Source: a virus. Taken from it: 21,447 nucleotides of DNA. Positions 6,197 to 13,601 of the stretch are shown here, piece by piece. The stretch's first letter is position 1, and each line of letters starts with the position of its first letter. The translations under genes were made by a program, and so were the position numbers. Under the pieces are notes generated by a model that was not told where the DNA came from, searched no databases, and saw nothing but the letters and a program-made list of their open reading frames with translations. The DNA lies in the IMG/VR virus record IMGVR_UViG_3300024346_000607, positions 1-21,447 of that record, one strand, 5' to 3'.

Positions 6197-7596
6197 CAGA
6201 ACAAGCAAAAGAATATAATATAGATCTACAACGATTATTTGTAGAATTTTTAGCACAAGATAAAGATCTGTTTGCTAGGATAAATGGCATTTTAGATCCT
6301 GAATACTTTGATAGAGAATTACGCAAGGGTGTAGAATTTATAAAAGAACATGCAGTAGGATATAGTGCATTACCTACACGTGAACAAATCTTAGCAACAA
6401 CAGGGCTTGAATTACAAGAATTAAAAGATGTTGATGATAGACATAAAAAATGGTTTATAGATGAGTTTGAAGTATTCTGTAGACACAAAGCACTAGAAGC
6501 GGCAATTTTAAAAAGTGCAGATTTATTAGAAAAAGGTGATTACGGGCCAGTAGAACGTATGGTAAAAGAAGCAGTACAAGTTGGACTTGCTAAACATATG
6601 GGAACAGATTATTGGGAATCACCAGCAGAACGTATTGAACGTGTTCGTAATCAACGAGGCGGTACAAGTACAGGCTGGCTAGAAGTTGATAAGAAACTAT
6701 ATGGTGGATTTAATAGAGGTGAATTGAATATATTTGCTGCACCATCTGGTGGTGGTAAAAGTTTATTCTTACAAAACTTAGGATTAAATTGGGCACTAGC
6801 AGGATTAAACGTTGTATACATTAGTTTAGAACTTAGTGAAGAATTATGTAGTATGCGATTAGATAGTATGTTAACAGGCATGAATACACGTGATGTATTT
6901 AAAAATGCAGATGACGTAGATTTAAAAGTACGTATGCAAGGTAAAAATGCAGGTAAACTTCAAATTGTACAATTACCTAACGGTATTACAATTAATGCTA
7001 TTACTAGCTATTTGCGTGAATATGAAGTTAAGAATGATATTAAAGTTGATGCAATTTGTATTGATTATCTAGACTTAATGATGCCAGCACAAAGTAAAGT
7101 TAATCCAAGTGATTTGTTTATTAAAGATAAGTTTGTATCTGAAGAATTACGTAACTTCGCAGTAGAGCATGATATACTATTTGCAACAGCATCTCAGTTA
7201 AATAGAGCGGCAGTAGAAGAAGTTGAATTTGATCACTCTCATATTGCTGGTGGTTTAAGTAAGATTCAGACAGCTGATAATGTAATTGGTATCTTTACAA
7301 GTCAAGCTATGCGTGAACGTGGACGTTATCAAATTCAGTTTATGAAAACACGTAGTAGTAGTGGTGTAGGACAAAAAGTAGACTTAAAGTTTAATATTGC
7401 AGGATTACGTATTGAAGACTTAGATGAAGATGACGCAGGATCTACAATGAACCAACCTAGTGCTATGTTTGAGAAGATTAAAGCACAAAATAAAACAACA
7501 CACCAAGAAAAGAACATTGCTGAAAATAGTGTGGTAGAAAACACTATAACAGGGCATGATAAACTTCGCAGTATGCTCAAAAGAAGTAATAGTTAG
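6193..7596 (+). CDS. 41: replicative DNA helicase, T4 gp41-like (DnaB family)
   Basis: 467 residues, the usual length for gp41 (475 in T4). An N-terminal helical domain (about 1-135) is followed by a RecA-fold motor. Walker A is APSGGGKS (183-190, K189). The H1a strand VVYISLEL has Glu near 213. Walker B is AICIDYLDLM with D291, the sensor-like segment is ATASQLNRAA (331-340), and the basic loop region FMKTRSSSG comes late. It forms the hexameric 5'-3' fork helicase that works with gp61 primase, whose gene overlaps by 4 nt. The C-terminal about 60 residues are charged and Asn-rich and probably disordered. The stop overlaps the late promoter of the next unit. Confidence 0.95.
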   Translation: MTEQAKEYNIDLQRLFVEFLAQDKDLFARINGILDPEYFDRELRKGVEFIKEHAVGYSALPTREQILATTGLELQELKDVDDRHKKWFIDEFEVFCRHKALEAAILKSADLLEKGDYGPVERMVKEAVQVGLAKHMGTDYWESPAERIERVRNQRGGTSTGWLEVDKKLYGGFNRGELNIFAAPSGGGKSLFLQNLGLNWALAGLNVVYISLELSEELCSMRLDSMLTGMNTRDVFKNADDVDLKVRMQGKNAGKLQIVQLPNGITINAITSYLREYEVKNDIKVDAICIDYLDLMMPAQSKVNPSDLFIKDKFVSEELRNFAVEHDILFATASQLNRAAVEEVEFDHSHIAGGLSKIQTADNVIGIFTSQAMRERGRYQIQFMKTRSSSGVGQKVDLKFNIAGLRIEDLDEDDAGSTMNQPSAMFEKIKAQNKTTHQEKNIAENSVVENTITGHDKLRSMLKRSNS

Positions 7597-7603
7597 ATAA
7601 ATA
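7596..7603 (+). promoter_or_regulatory. T4-type late promoter (GATAAATA, then C)
   Basis: GATAAATAC begins on the last base of the gp41 stop codon and lies 31 nt before the ATG at 7635. It marks the switch from the replication pair to a long run of probable virion genes. Confidence 0.6.
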
Positions 7604-7634
7604 CTACAAAGTAAACTTATTACGGAGAACAAAC

Positions 7635-7883
7635 ATGAAAAAACGTACTCGAAGTCTATTAGAAGAAATTAACTCGCTTGCTCCTCGCAAGGACAAGATC
7701 AGTATTCTGGAGAGCAAAGGTAATAATGCGATAAGTAGTATTATTAACATTCTTGAGATGATTGACTCTAACTATGACGAAGATACTGCACAAGATCTTA
7801 CTAAACGTATTATGTTAAGTATTAAAAATAGAGATGCAGAGCGTTTTAATCGTGGAGTTAAGAAAATTAGAGGCCCTAGATGA
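7635..7883 (+). CDS. small conserved hypothetical protein
   Basis: 82 residues, helical and charged, without Cys or a membrane span. GGAG lies 7 nt before the ATG. The N-terminus MKKRTRSLLEEINSLAPRKDK is strongly basic then amphipathic, and the end (RDAERFNRGVKKIRGPR) is again basic. LLEEI near residues 8-12 resembles the L-x-E sites cut by T4-type prohead protease, which is only suggestive. The family seems shared among marine T4-like phages, function unknown. It ends in an ATGA overlap with the next gene, so the pair is probably co-translated from the late promoter. Confidence 0.7.
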   Translation: MKKRTRSLLEEINSLAPRKDKISILESKGNNAISSIINILEMIDSNYDEDTAQDLTKRIMLSIKNRDAERFNRGVKKIRGPR

Positions 7884-9073
7884 AAATAACAGATATTGTA
7901 GGAAGCAAAAAACGTAAACCTAGAAATTCCAGATTACATAGATTAATCGGAAAGGATTTGTTTCAACCCGAAGTTAAAAAACTAAGTGAAGATGCACGTA
8001 TACAGCACTTAGAAGATTTAATTCTATGGGATGCTTCAGCAGGTGCAAGAAAAGCAATTGCTACACTACATCAAGTAGAACAACAACCAAACACAGTTAC
8101 TATTAAATGGGATGGGTCACCAGCAGTTATATTTGGTCGTAATGAAAAAGGTGAGTTTATATTAACAGATAAAAGTGGATTTACTGCTAAAGGTTATGAT
8201 GGTAAACCAACTAGTGCAGAAGGCTTAGAAAAAATGTTATTTAATCGTCCTGGCGCAAGTAACGCTGATGCTACTAAAGCAGCAAACTATAAAGCATTCG
8301 CAGGTAAAATGAGAAGTATCTGGGATAAAGTAGAAGCAACAGTACCAAGTGATTTTAGAGGTTATGTAATGGGTGATTTACTATGGTTTACAACGCCAGA
8401 TGCAAAGGAAAACAAATTTACATTTACTCCTAATACAACAACATATCAAGTTAAAGTAGATAGCGAAGTTGGAAAGAAAATAGCAAGCAGTGATGTAGGT
8501 GTTGTAGTACACATGGCAATTGGACTTGACGGTGAAAAGAGTAAAGTTGATATGTCACAATTCCAAGGTGGACCAACATATATTATGCCACCTGTAATGG
8601 TAACAAAATCACCAGGTGTAGACATTCCAGCAATAGACGACTTAGAAAATTATTTAGATAAAAATGCACAAGCAATAGATAAATTGTTTGCAGTACCACC
8701 AGAATTAAAGATGGCAGACTTTGGTAAAATACTTTACGCTTATATTAATAATAGTGTTAAAGCAAGTAACTTAGACAATTTAGGAAGTACATTTCAAAAA
8801 TATGTTGAAGGAAGTAAATTATCAAAGCCAAAACAAGCACGTCTTATGGAATACATAAATAGTAACATAGATGGGTTTAATGCAACATTTAATTTCATTA
8901 AAGGAATTATGAAAGTTAAAAATACAGTCATCAAAACCTTAGACGCACAAGACGCAGATGTAGAAGCATATACAAATGGACAACGTGGCGGAGAAGGTTA
9001 TGTAGTTGACAAAGATGTTAAACTTGTTAATAGAGCAGGCTTTACGGCTGCGAACATGGCAAGGAATAATTAA
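7880..9073 (+). CDS. DUF6267-like protein with ligase-type nucleotidyltransferase motifs
   Basis: 397 residues. The central region carries motifs like those of covalent nucleotidyltransferases (DNA/RNA ligases, capping enzymes): TIKWDGSPAVIFGR with K76-x-D78-G79 and R87 (motif I), YVMGDLLW around D166 (motif III-like), GGEGYVV with E372-G373 (motif IV-like) and K381 in VKLVNRAGF (motif V-like). If active, K76 would be the adenylated or guanylated lysine. The long helical stretch between motifs III and IV (about 255-350) is unlike compact RNA ligases. I believe this corresponds to a T4-like phage family listed as DUF6267, but that is from memory. A 4-nt overlap couples it to the preceding small gene. 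Confidence 0.6.
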   Translation: MKITDIVGSKKRKPRNSRLHRLIGKDLFQPEVKKLSEDARIQHLEDLILWDASAGARKAIATLHQVEQQPNTVTIKWDGSPAVIFGRNEKGEFILTDKSGFTAKGYDGKPTSAEGLEKMLFNRPGASNADATKAANYKAFAGKMRSIWDKVEATVPSDFRGYVMGDLLWFTTPDAKENKFTFTPNTTTYQVKVDSEVGKKIASSDVGVVVHMAIGLDGEKSKVDMSQFQGGPTYIMPPVMVTKSPGVDIPAIDDLENYLDKNAQAIDKLFAVPPELKMADFGKILYAYINNSVKASNLDNLGSTFQKYVEGSKLSKPKQARLMEYINSNIDGFNATFNFIKGIMKVKNTVIKTLDAQDADVEAYTNGQRGGEGYVVDKDVKLVNRAGFTAANMARNN

Positions 9074-9274
9074 ATGTACAGTAAAGAATGTAAACTACAT
9101 TTACAAAATGCAAACATGACACGTTGGCAACATTTTAAACATGCAATAAGTATTGCATGGAGTTTAAAAAAAGCATCAATGGCAGTATTTGTACATGCCT
9201 TTGCTCCACGTTATTTTAAAACTTATGCAAGTGAAACGTGTGAATTAATAGCAATGGAGAAAAACAATGACTAA
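9074..9274 (+). CDS. DUF6356-like small membrane-associated protein
   Basis: 66 residues, starting immediately after the previous stop. The pattern LQNANMTRWQHFKHAISIAW, then KKASMAVFVHAFAP, FKTYAS and a short acidic tail matches a small bacterial and phage family (DUF6356 as I recall, sometimes mislabelled capsule biosynthesis). It has two amphipathic or hydrophobic helices (about 18-31 and 35-48) with conserved HFKHA and FVHAF and no catalytic motif. Known members are mostly in alphaproteobacteria, so the family may have moved between phage and host. Function is unknown; membrane association is inferred from hydrophobicity. Confidence 0.6.
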   Translation: MYSKECKLHLQNANMTRWQHFKHAISIAWSLKKASMAVFVHAFAPRYFKTYASETCELIAMEKNND

Positions 9275-10022
9275 GAAATATACATTGCAACAATATGCGG
9301 CTATGGAAGGTGGACATACAATGAATGATACTACTGAACAATATTCATTTTTAAACACATTAGGCGAAGCCCGTATGTTTAAATCAAAACACCAAATTAG
9401 CAAAGAAGGTGCTAGAACTGTCACAGATCATTTTTTCGTAAGTATGTTAAGTTTATATGCTATGTCAAATGATTACAAGTACGCACCAGTTGCAAAAAAT
9501 TATGCAAAGAATACAAACAGATTTGGAAATTATAATAGACCAAGTCCAAGTGGAACAGATATGTATCAGTCATTACATACAATCTTAAAACCAGAAGGAT
9601 TAGTAAATTCAGAAGCTGATAAATTACTTTTAGCTAAAGTAAATCTTGATCAGCGTAAAATTAGAATGTTTATGAAGCAAATTGAAACTGGTAAAGTTAA
9701 CCCAGGACAAGCACAGGCGTTTTTCTATAAATTAGAAAAGGATCTAGCAATACAGGATCCTAAACTAAGAGCAGCAAGACGTTTAGTAGGTGATTGGACT
9801 AATTTAACAACTAACCAGCAACAACTAGCGGCAACACAAATTAATAAACATTTTAGACTAAATGCTAGACGCAGCGACTTGTTTCCTATCTTTTCCAAAT
9901 ATTCATTAGAATCAGGATTAGAAATCAATGACAAAGAAAAGCAAGGTATAGGGAAACGTATTGCACGTGGTGCAGCAGCGTTTGCAGCAGGTTATACTGC
10001 TGGTAAACTTACAGGCATGTAA
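9267..10022 (+). CDS. hypothetical protein, possible internal virion protein
   Basis: 251 residues, overlapping the previous stop by 8 nt. Mostly helical and basic. It holds an N-terminal segment with NTLGEARMF (L32-x-E34|A35), which matches the L-x-E|A pattern cut by T4-type prohead protease. The C-terminal 26 residues (GKRIARGAAAFAAGYTAGKL) are small-residue rich and glycine-zipper-like, which may insert into membrane. Both features would fit a head-packaged protein ejected with DNA, but this is inference. No enzyme motif is seen. The gene lies in a late-transcribed block and is followed after 2 nt by the next ATG. Confidence 0.6.
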   Translation: MTKKYTLQQYAAMEGGHTMNDTTEQYSFLNTLGEARMFKSKHQISKEGARTVTDHFFVSMLSLYAMSNDYKYAPVAKNYAKNTNRFGNYNRPSPSGTDMYQSLHTILKPEGLVNSEADKLLLAKVNLDQRKIRMFMKQIETGKVNPGQAQAFFYKLEKDLAIQDPKLRAARRLVGDWTNLTTNQQQLAATQINKHFRLNARRSDLFPIFSKYSLESGLEINDKEKQGIGKRIARGAAAFAAGYTAGKLTGM

Positions 10023-10024
10023 TA

Positions 10025-10480
10025 ATGGGTGTAAGTAGACCGAACGAAGTTTTAACAGGGTCGACTGATTTCTATACAGTTTATACTTTAATAGATATCA
10101 CAGACTCGGGCGTAGTTAGTCCTAAATCAGATGCAAAAGGATATTATCAAGCCCAAAATTTGAATACGTTTATACAAAGTGTAAGTTTACGTTCTCAACC
10201 AGTACTAAGTTCAGTTGAGTTTTTAGATGCACAAAATTTAGACGATTATGACTTTGGTTCAGACTTTTCCGGAATACAGGATGTTTGGATATTAAAGTTT
10301 GCTAGTGAAACAGCAGACGCATGGAAATATGAAGAAAACAACACTTATATGTTGGTAAAGGATTTTGATAAAATGCCAGTTCATACAATACTTGATGAAA
10401 CGGCTAACATTAATCCTGAGATAGTAGATACTAGTACAGTAAGAAAAAACACGTACTTTAACTATCGCCAAAACATATAA
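10025..10480 (+). CDS. hypothetical protein, possibly structural
   Basis: 151 residues, starting 2 nt after the previous stop, with no Cys and no membrane span. Acidic and beta-rich, with SRPNEVLTGSTDFYTVYTLIDITDSG at the start split by loops and a Ser/Asp/Tyr-rich middle. Its composition resembles small tail or head-completion proteins. It is late-transcribed with its neighbours. The end of the gene overlaps the perfect TATAAATA box that begins the next unit. I do not recognise the family. Confidence 0.55.
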   Translation: MGVSRPNEVLTGSTDFYTVYTLIDITDSGVVSPKSDAKGYYQAQNLNTFIQSVSLRSQPVLSSVEFLDAQNLDDYDFGSDFSGIQDVWILKFASETADAWKYEENNTYMLVKDFDKMPVHTILDETANINPEIVDTSTVRKNTYFNYRQNI

Positions 10481-10483
10481 ATA
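10476..10483 (+). promoter_or_regulatory. T4-type late promoter (perfect TATAAATA, then C)
   Basis: The only exact T4 late consensus in the window. It overlaps the stop of the preceding gene and stands about 70 nt before the ATG at 10554. The remaining 10490-10553 leader has no ORF longer than 8 codons; a weak GCTCT/AGAGC inverted repeat (about 10515-10548) is the only structure I see. Confidence 0.65.
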
Positions 10484-10553
10484 CATATGTACAACGAATG
10501 TATATAATTAGATCAGCTCTATAAGACGCTGCTAAAGATTGCGAGAGCAAAAT

Positions 10554-10838
10554 ATGGCAATGAACCAGTCAAGACTTGAGCGTGAAAATCTAGAAGCACA
10601 TGTAGATTTATGTGCAGAGAGATATCGCGTGTTAGAAGAAAAATTAAATAGACTAGAGTCTAAAGTAGACTCTCTGACAGAAACAATGAGTAAGATGGCA
10701 GAAAAACAAACTGCCTCAACTTTATCTAGCAATAAGCTAGTTATTGGTGCTGCCGCAACGGTTATTGCAGGATTGCTTTCCACTGTGGTATTATTACTAC
10801 TAAATTTACAAACAGTAACACCATTGGTAGGTGGATAA
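10554..10838 (+). CDS. coiled-coil plus C-terminal membrane helix protein (XhlA/holin-like)
   Basis: 94 residues from the ATG at 10554 (an upstream in-frame TTG at 10539 is less likely; ATG 10560 is an alternative). Residues 8-52 form a heptad-patterned coiled coil (LEEKLNRLESKVDSLTETM). Residues 62-84 form one strong transmembrane helix (LVIGAAATVIAGLLSTVVLL), leaving about 10 residues at the C-terminus. This is the layout of XhlA-type hemolysin/holin-associated proteins and of some spanin or tail-anchor proteins. Lysis or membrane anchoring is inference. It is the first gene after the perfect late promoter. Confidence 0.6.
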   Translation: MAMNQSRLERENLEAHVDLCAERYRVLEEKLNRLESKVDSLTETMSKMAEKQTASTLSSNKLVIGAAATVIAGLLSTVVLLLLNLQTVTPLVGG

Positions 10839-10841
10839 CAT

Positions 10842-11129
10842 ATGTTACTAAACGAGGCATATAACACAGTTGTTACAGAAGCAAAAGTAGTTTTTGCCAA
10901 ACGTGGAAAATCAGTAACGAGAAAATTTCGTTGCACTGTAGGACCACGTAAAGGAAGGGTTGTTGCAAATCCTAGTCAATGTGCAGCCCCAATAAATCTT
11001 AAGAAGAGATTTATTTTAAAAAGAACAAAAGCCGCCAAAGGTGCTAGGATGAATAAGAAGGCGCAAAGAACAAAAAGACTAAGCCCAGCTAGTCGTATTG
11101 TTGCAAGGTTAAATAAGGCAAGAGGATGA
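10842..11129 (+). CDS. very basic conserved protein, candidate processed internal head protein
   Basis: 95 residues, 3 nt after the previous stop. After a short N-terminal segment MLLNEAYNTVVTEAK it is strongly basic throughout (RKFRC, GPRKGR, LKKRFILKRTKAAKGAR, KKAQRTKRL), with two Cys (C31, C47). The N-terminus offers LNE|A (residues 3-6) and VTE|A (11-14); T4 internal proteins begin with a capsid-targeting peptide removed by gp21 after a similar (L/I)-x-E. A DNA-compacting or co-ejected head protein is therefore plausible, but the family has no role I know. It ends in an ATGA overlap with the next gene. Confidence 0.65.
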   Translation: MLLNEAYNTVVTEAKVVFAKRGKSVTRKFRCTVGPRKGRVVANPSQCAAPINLKKRFILKRTKAAKGARMNKKAQRTKRLSPASRIVARLNKARG

Positions 11130-11635
11130 ACATTTTAAATAACAGTACTATTGATACAGTAATAGATTTTGCAAACGTAAAGTTTGGAATGGAACTAACA
11201 AAAGAACAAGTTGTTGGTCAATTAAAAGGATTATCTTTTTCACAAACTTTAAAATTACTAAGCACAATGAAAAACGATGACGGCGATGCCTTTTCAGAAA
11301 TTATAGATTTAAGTTCTGTCTCAGAAGGATACGGAACAGTAGCTACGGCACAGCCGAGCAGAGCAACAATTAGATCACAAGGATCGGGTGTAGAACAAAG
11401 ACGTGCAACCATTTCTAATCAAGATGCGAATAGGGATGCAAAAGGTACTCAAAGATATACAGCAGGTTCTAACAAACAACCGACTGGACAAGCTGGTCCA
11501 AGAGCTAGCAGTAAAACAGATCCAGATGATGATCAAAGAAATCAAAACGCAGCTGGCATTGCACAAAACAGCAACCAATCGAATTATAACGCACAAGAAA
11601 TTGAACGCCTAAAAAAGGCAGCCGGGATAGCATAA
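11126..11635 (+). CDS. hypothetical protein with low-complexity Gln/Asn/Ser tail
   Basis: 169 residues, ATGA overlap with the basic-protein gene. An ordered-looking N-terminal part (about 1-60, helical, SFSQTLKLLSTMKN) is followed by about 100 disordered residues rich in Gln, Asn, Ser and Arg, and a short C-terminal helix (AQEIERLKKAAGIA). The disordered tail with a terminal helix is reminiscent of scaffold or core proteins of phage heads, but no homology is recognised. It overlaps the next ATG by 1 nt. Overlapping plus and minus ORFs of 64-73 residues are shadows. Confidence 0.6.
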   Translation: MNILNNSTIDTVIDFANVKFGMELTKEQVVGQLKGLSFSQTLKLLSTMKNDDGDAFSEIIDLSSVSEGYGTVATAQPSRATIRSQGSGVEQRRATISNQDANRDAKGTQRYTAGSNKQPTGQAGPRASSKTDPDDDQRNQNAAGIAQNSNQSNYNAQEIERLKKAAGIA

Positions 11636-11844
11636 TGAAAAGCATTGAAACTCCGGGCGGAATCCCAACATTTTTATCACTACACGAAAGCGAGATGTAC
11701 GAAAATTTATTAGAACGTACATGCAAAGAAGATTTATCTGAACGTGAGTGTTACCTAATTCAAAGCCTAATTAACAAAAATATTGTTAAGAAAATAGTGG
11801 AGAATAACAAAGTATATTTTGAACGAATGAAAGGGAGCCTATAA
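11635..11844 (+). CDS. small hypothetical protein
   Basis: 69 residues; starts in a TAATG overlap and ends in another (TAATG at 11842-11846). It has an N-terminal loop (IETPGGIPTFLSLHESEMY), then helical segments with a basic VKKIVENNKVYFERMKG end, suggesting a small winged-helix-like or three-helix domain. One Cys pair (in RTCKEDLSERECY). The tight coupling to both neighbours supports it as a real gene of the late unit. No function can be assigned. Confidence 0.6.
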   Translation: MKSIETPGGIPTFLSLHESEMYENLLERTCKEDLSERECYLIQSLINKNIVKKIVENNKVYFERMKGSL

Positions 11845-12461
11845 TGCCAACAAAAGAAACGCAAGGAATGATGGACATCATTAATAAACTTAATGAAGCT
11901 GCAAACAAAGAACCAACAGCACATCAAAAATTAAAATCACAAAGAAATACACCAACACCAAACGTAATTGCAGGAGTAAGCAAAGACGCACAAGGTATGT
12001 TAAAAATATTACAAAAACTTGACGAAGCTACACATAAAGCTACTGAAGAAATTATTGAAGAATCTCATAACGATATTACTTTATCAGCAGTTACTAAAAA
12101 AGGTGATAGTGTTACAGTGGGTGAATTTGAAGTTGTATTAGAAAAAGCTATGCTTATTCCTGGTATGACTAAAACGTTCTATAATATTAAAGAAGGCAAT
12201 AAAATTATACACAAGCAAATAGCACTGTTCGAAACAGCTATGGGTATTGTCAAAGGTTTATTATTTGGAAAAGATACAAAAGTTGAAAGACTATTAGATT
12301 TAGATAACAGATATTCTAGTGCTTTAGCAGAAGCAGCCACGTTCAAAATGAAGGCAAAATCACTTACAGAGTCAAGTAAGATAGATATTGCCATGGCAAA
12401 ACAAGGATCTGCACTGCAAAAGATGAAAACTATCAAAAATCAAATCAAAAGTAGCCTTTAA
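11844..12461 (+). CDS. hypothetical protein with duplicated L-x-E|A motif
   Basis: 205 residues. Two copies of a short helix are visible: QGMMDIINKLNEAANK (7-22) and QGMLKILQKLDEATHK (50-65), about 43 residues apart, each ending in L-x-E|A as in T4-type prohead-protease sites. The middle (about 75-125) is beta-rich (GDSVTVGEFEVVL), and the C-terminal 80 residues are helical with many Ala, Lys and Ser. The layout suggests a head-internal protein cut twice near its N-terminus, but processing is inferred. It overlaps the preceding stop by 1 nt and ends just before a late box. Confidence 0.6.
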   Translation: MPTKETQGMMDIINKLNEAANKEPTAHQKLKSQRNTPTPNVIAGVSKDAQGMLKILQKLDEATHKATEEIIEESHNDITLSAVTKKGDSVTVGEFEVVLEKAMLIPGMTKTFYNIKEGNKIIHKQIALFETAMGIVKGLLFGKDTKVERLLDLDNRYSSALAEAATFKMKAKSLTESSKIDIAMAKQGSALQKMKTIKNQIKSSL

Positions 12462-12462
12462 G

Positions 12463-12470
12463 CATAAATA
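12463..12470 (+). promoter_or_regulatory. T4-type late promoter (CATAAATA, then C)
   Basis: CATAAATAC in the gap after the preceding stop, 35 nt before the ATG at 12506. It begins the unit that runs to the SGNH hydrolase. Confidence 0.55.
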
Positions 12471-12505
12471 CAATATATAATAAAAAACCTAGTGGGGTAT
12501 TGAAC

Positions 12506-13270
12506 ATGGAATTAAAACAATTACAAGTGAACAAACTAACCAAGTTAGATAATGTTCTAAAAGAAGTATTCGGTATGCAGTTTGACTTTGGTGCAGGTAA
12601 TGCAAAATTAACCAAAGTAAAAACAGTTACTGAAAAGAAAATCAACGCATTACGTGAAAGCGGCGTTGAAGTCAACAATAAACAATATCAGAAGTTATTG
12701 TTAGTATTAGAAGGTATAGACACAGTTATGAAAAACAATCCAATTTTGGAAGGTGAACTTGATCAAGCTGAAGTACTTTTAGCGGCAAAGCAAATGGCAG
12801 ACGATCTACAAAAAATGGCTGAAAATTTAGCTAGCATGCAAGTAGAAGAATTAATGAGCATCACTAACGCAATGAAAGAAGAAGTTGGTGTAGCAGAAGC
12901 AGATGCATTTAACACATCTGCAGAAACAGCAATTAGTTCAGCACTTGAAGCAGTTAAGACAGCAAATCAGCAAGTTTCTGATGCAGTTTTAGTAGCACAA
13001 GGCCAAGCACCAGAAACAGATATGTCAATGGACACAGGTCCAGAACTTGATGCACCAGCAGATCCAGAAATGGATATGGATGCAGCAATTGAACCTGCGG
13101 CAGACGACTTTGAAGGCACTGATGCAGCAGACGCTGATACCGATATAGACGGCAGAGAAATGAAAGAAGATTCATATCTAAATGCACTACGTATGGTAAA
13201 AGAAGCACAAGCAGACGGCAAGATAAACAAAGAAGTATTAAAACAAGCATTTGCGGCACTAAAGAAGTAA
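12506..13270 (+). CDS. acidic probable structural or head-core protein
   Basis: 254 residues from ATG 12506 (a TTG at 12500 is in frame but needless); the only ribosome-site candidate is a GGGG run about 9 nt upstream. The first 165 residues are helical and charged. Residues about 170-220 are an Asp/Ala/Pro/Met-rich acidic linker (for example DAPADPEMDMDAAIEPAADD), and the last 35 form a basic helix (LRMVKEAQADGKINKEVLKQ). Long acidic disordered segments beside basic helices are typical of phage scaffold or core proteins, but I do not recognise a family. Minus-strand ORFs here arise from the repetitive GCA/GAT codons. Confidence 0.6.
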   Translation: MELKQLQVNKLTKLDNVLKEVFGMQFDFGAGNAKLTKVKTVTEKKINALRESGVEVNNKQYQKLLLVLEGIDTVMKNNPILEGELDQAEVLLAAKQMADDLQKMAENLASMQVEELMSITNAMKEEVGVAEADAFNTSAETAISSALEAVKTANQQVSDAVLVAQGQAPETDMSMDTGPELDAPADPEMDMDAAIEPAADDFEGTDAADADTDIDGREMKEDSYLNALRMVKEAQADGKINKEVLKQAFAALKK

Positions 13271-13274
13271 TGCT

Positions 13275-13601
13275 ATGAGATACGCTGATCTATTTGAGAT
13301 ATCACAAGTAGATGCAAAAGTTATTGATCTACTTTCAATTCTGAGTAGCGAAGGAGTGGAGAGCATTCCTCTAGATTCGCTAGTTAAAGAACTGGTGGCT
13401 ATGGGAATTGATGCAGACGCTGAATCATTATTCGATGAAATTCAGAATCTTCCAATTGTAAATAATATTAAAGATGGCATAGTATATTTTAATACTGCCA
13501 GCTTGGGAGCCAGTAACATGAATAAAGTAGATCCAGAAAAGAATAAGAAAAAAGTTAAAGCAATGGCTAAGAAGCAAGTAGATAAAGAGTTAGACAAATG
13601 A
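13275..13601 (+). CDS. small hypothetical protein
   Basis: 108 residues, 4 nt after the previous stop. Residues 1-72 look like a small helical or winged-helix domain (VIDLLSILSSEG, SLVKELVAMGID, SLFDEIQNLPIV), then a Lys-rich tail (PEKNKKKVKAMAKKQVDKELDK). The start MRYADLFEISQ holds L6-x-E8, another possible prohead-protease site. Its ATGA overlap with the next gene suggests translational coupling. Function unknown; nucleic-acid or protein binding by the basic tail is a guess. Confidence 0.6.
   Translation: MRYADLFEISQVDAKVIDLLSILSSEGVESIPLDSLVKELVAMGIDADAESLFDEIQNLPIVNNIKDGIVYFNTASLGASNMNKVDPEKNKKKVKAMAKKQVDKELDK

Noticed and set aside
5806-6204. Minus-strand ORF of 132 codons over the primase gene
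   Set aside because: Overlaps a certain TOPRIM-coding region; Ser/Ile/Cys-rich composition typical of an antisense shadow.
8854-8861. CATAAATA inside the ligase-like gene
   Set aside because: Followed by G rather than C and more than 200 nt from the next start; ATAAATA is common by chance here.
9006-9033. TTGACA with a possible -10 (TAATAG) before the DUF6356-like gene
   Set aside because: Spacer of 16 and only 3/6 match in the -10; expected by chance in AT-rich DNA.
10515-10548. GCTCT/AGAGC inverted repeat in the leader of the 10554 gene
   Set aside because: Only 5 bp with a loop of about 24 nt; not convincing as a riboswitch or terminator.
12954-13259. Long minus-strand ORFs (101 and 87 codons) opposite the acidic protein gene
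   Set aside because: Leu- or Ser/Ala-repetitive products caused by the GCA/GAT-rich codons of the plus gene; no start site or late box on that strand.
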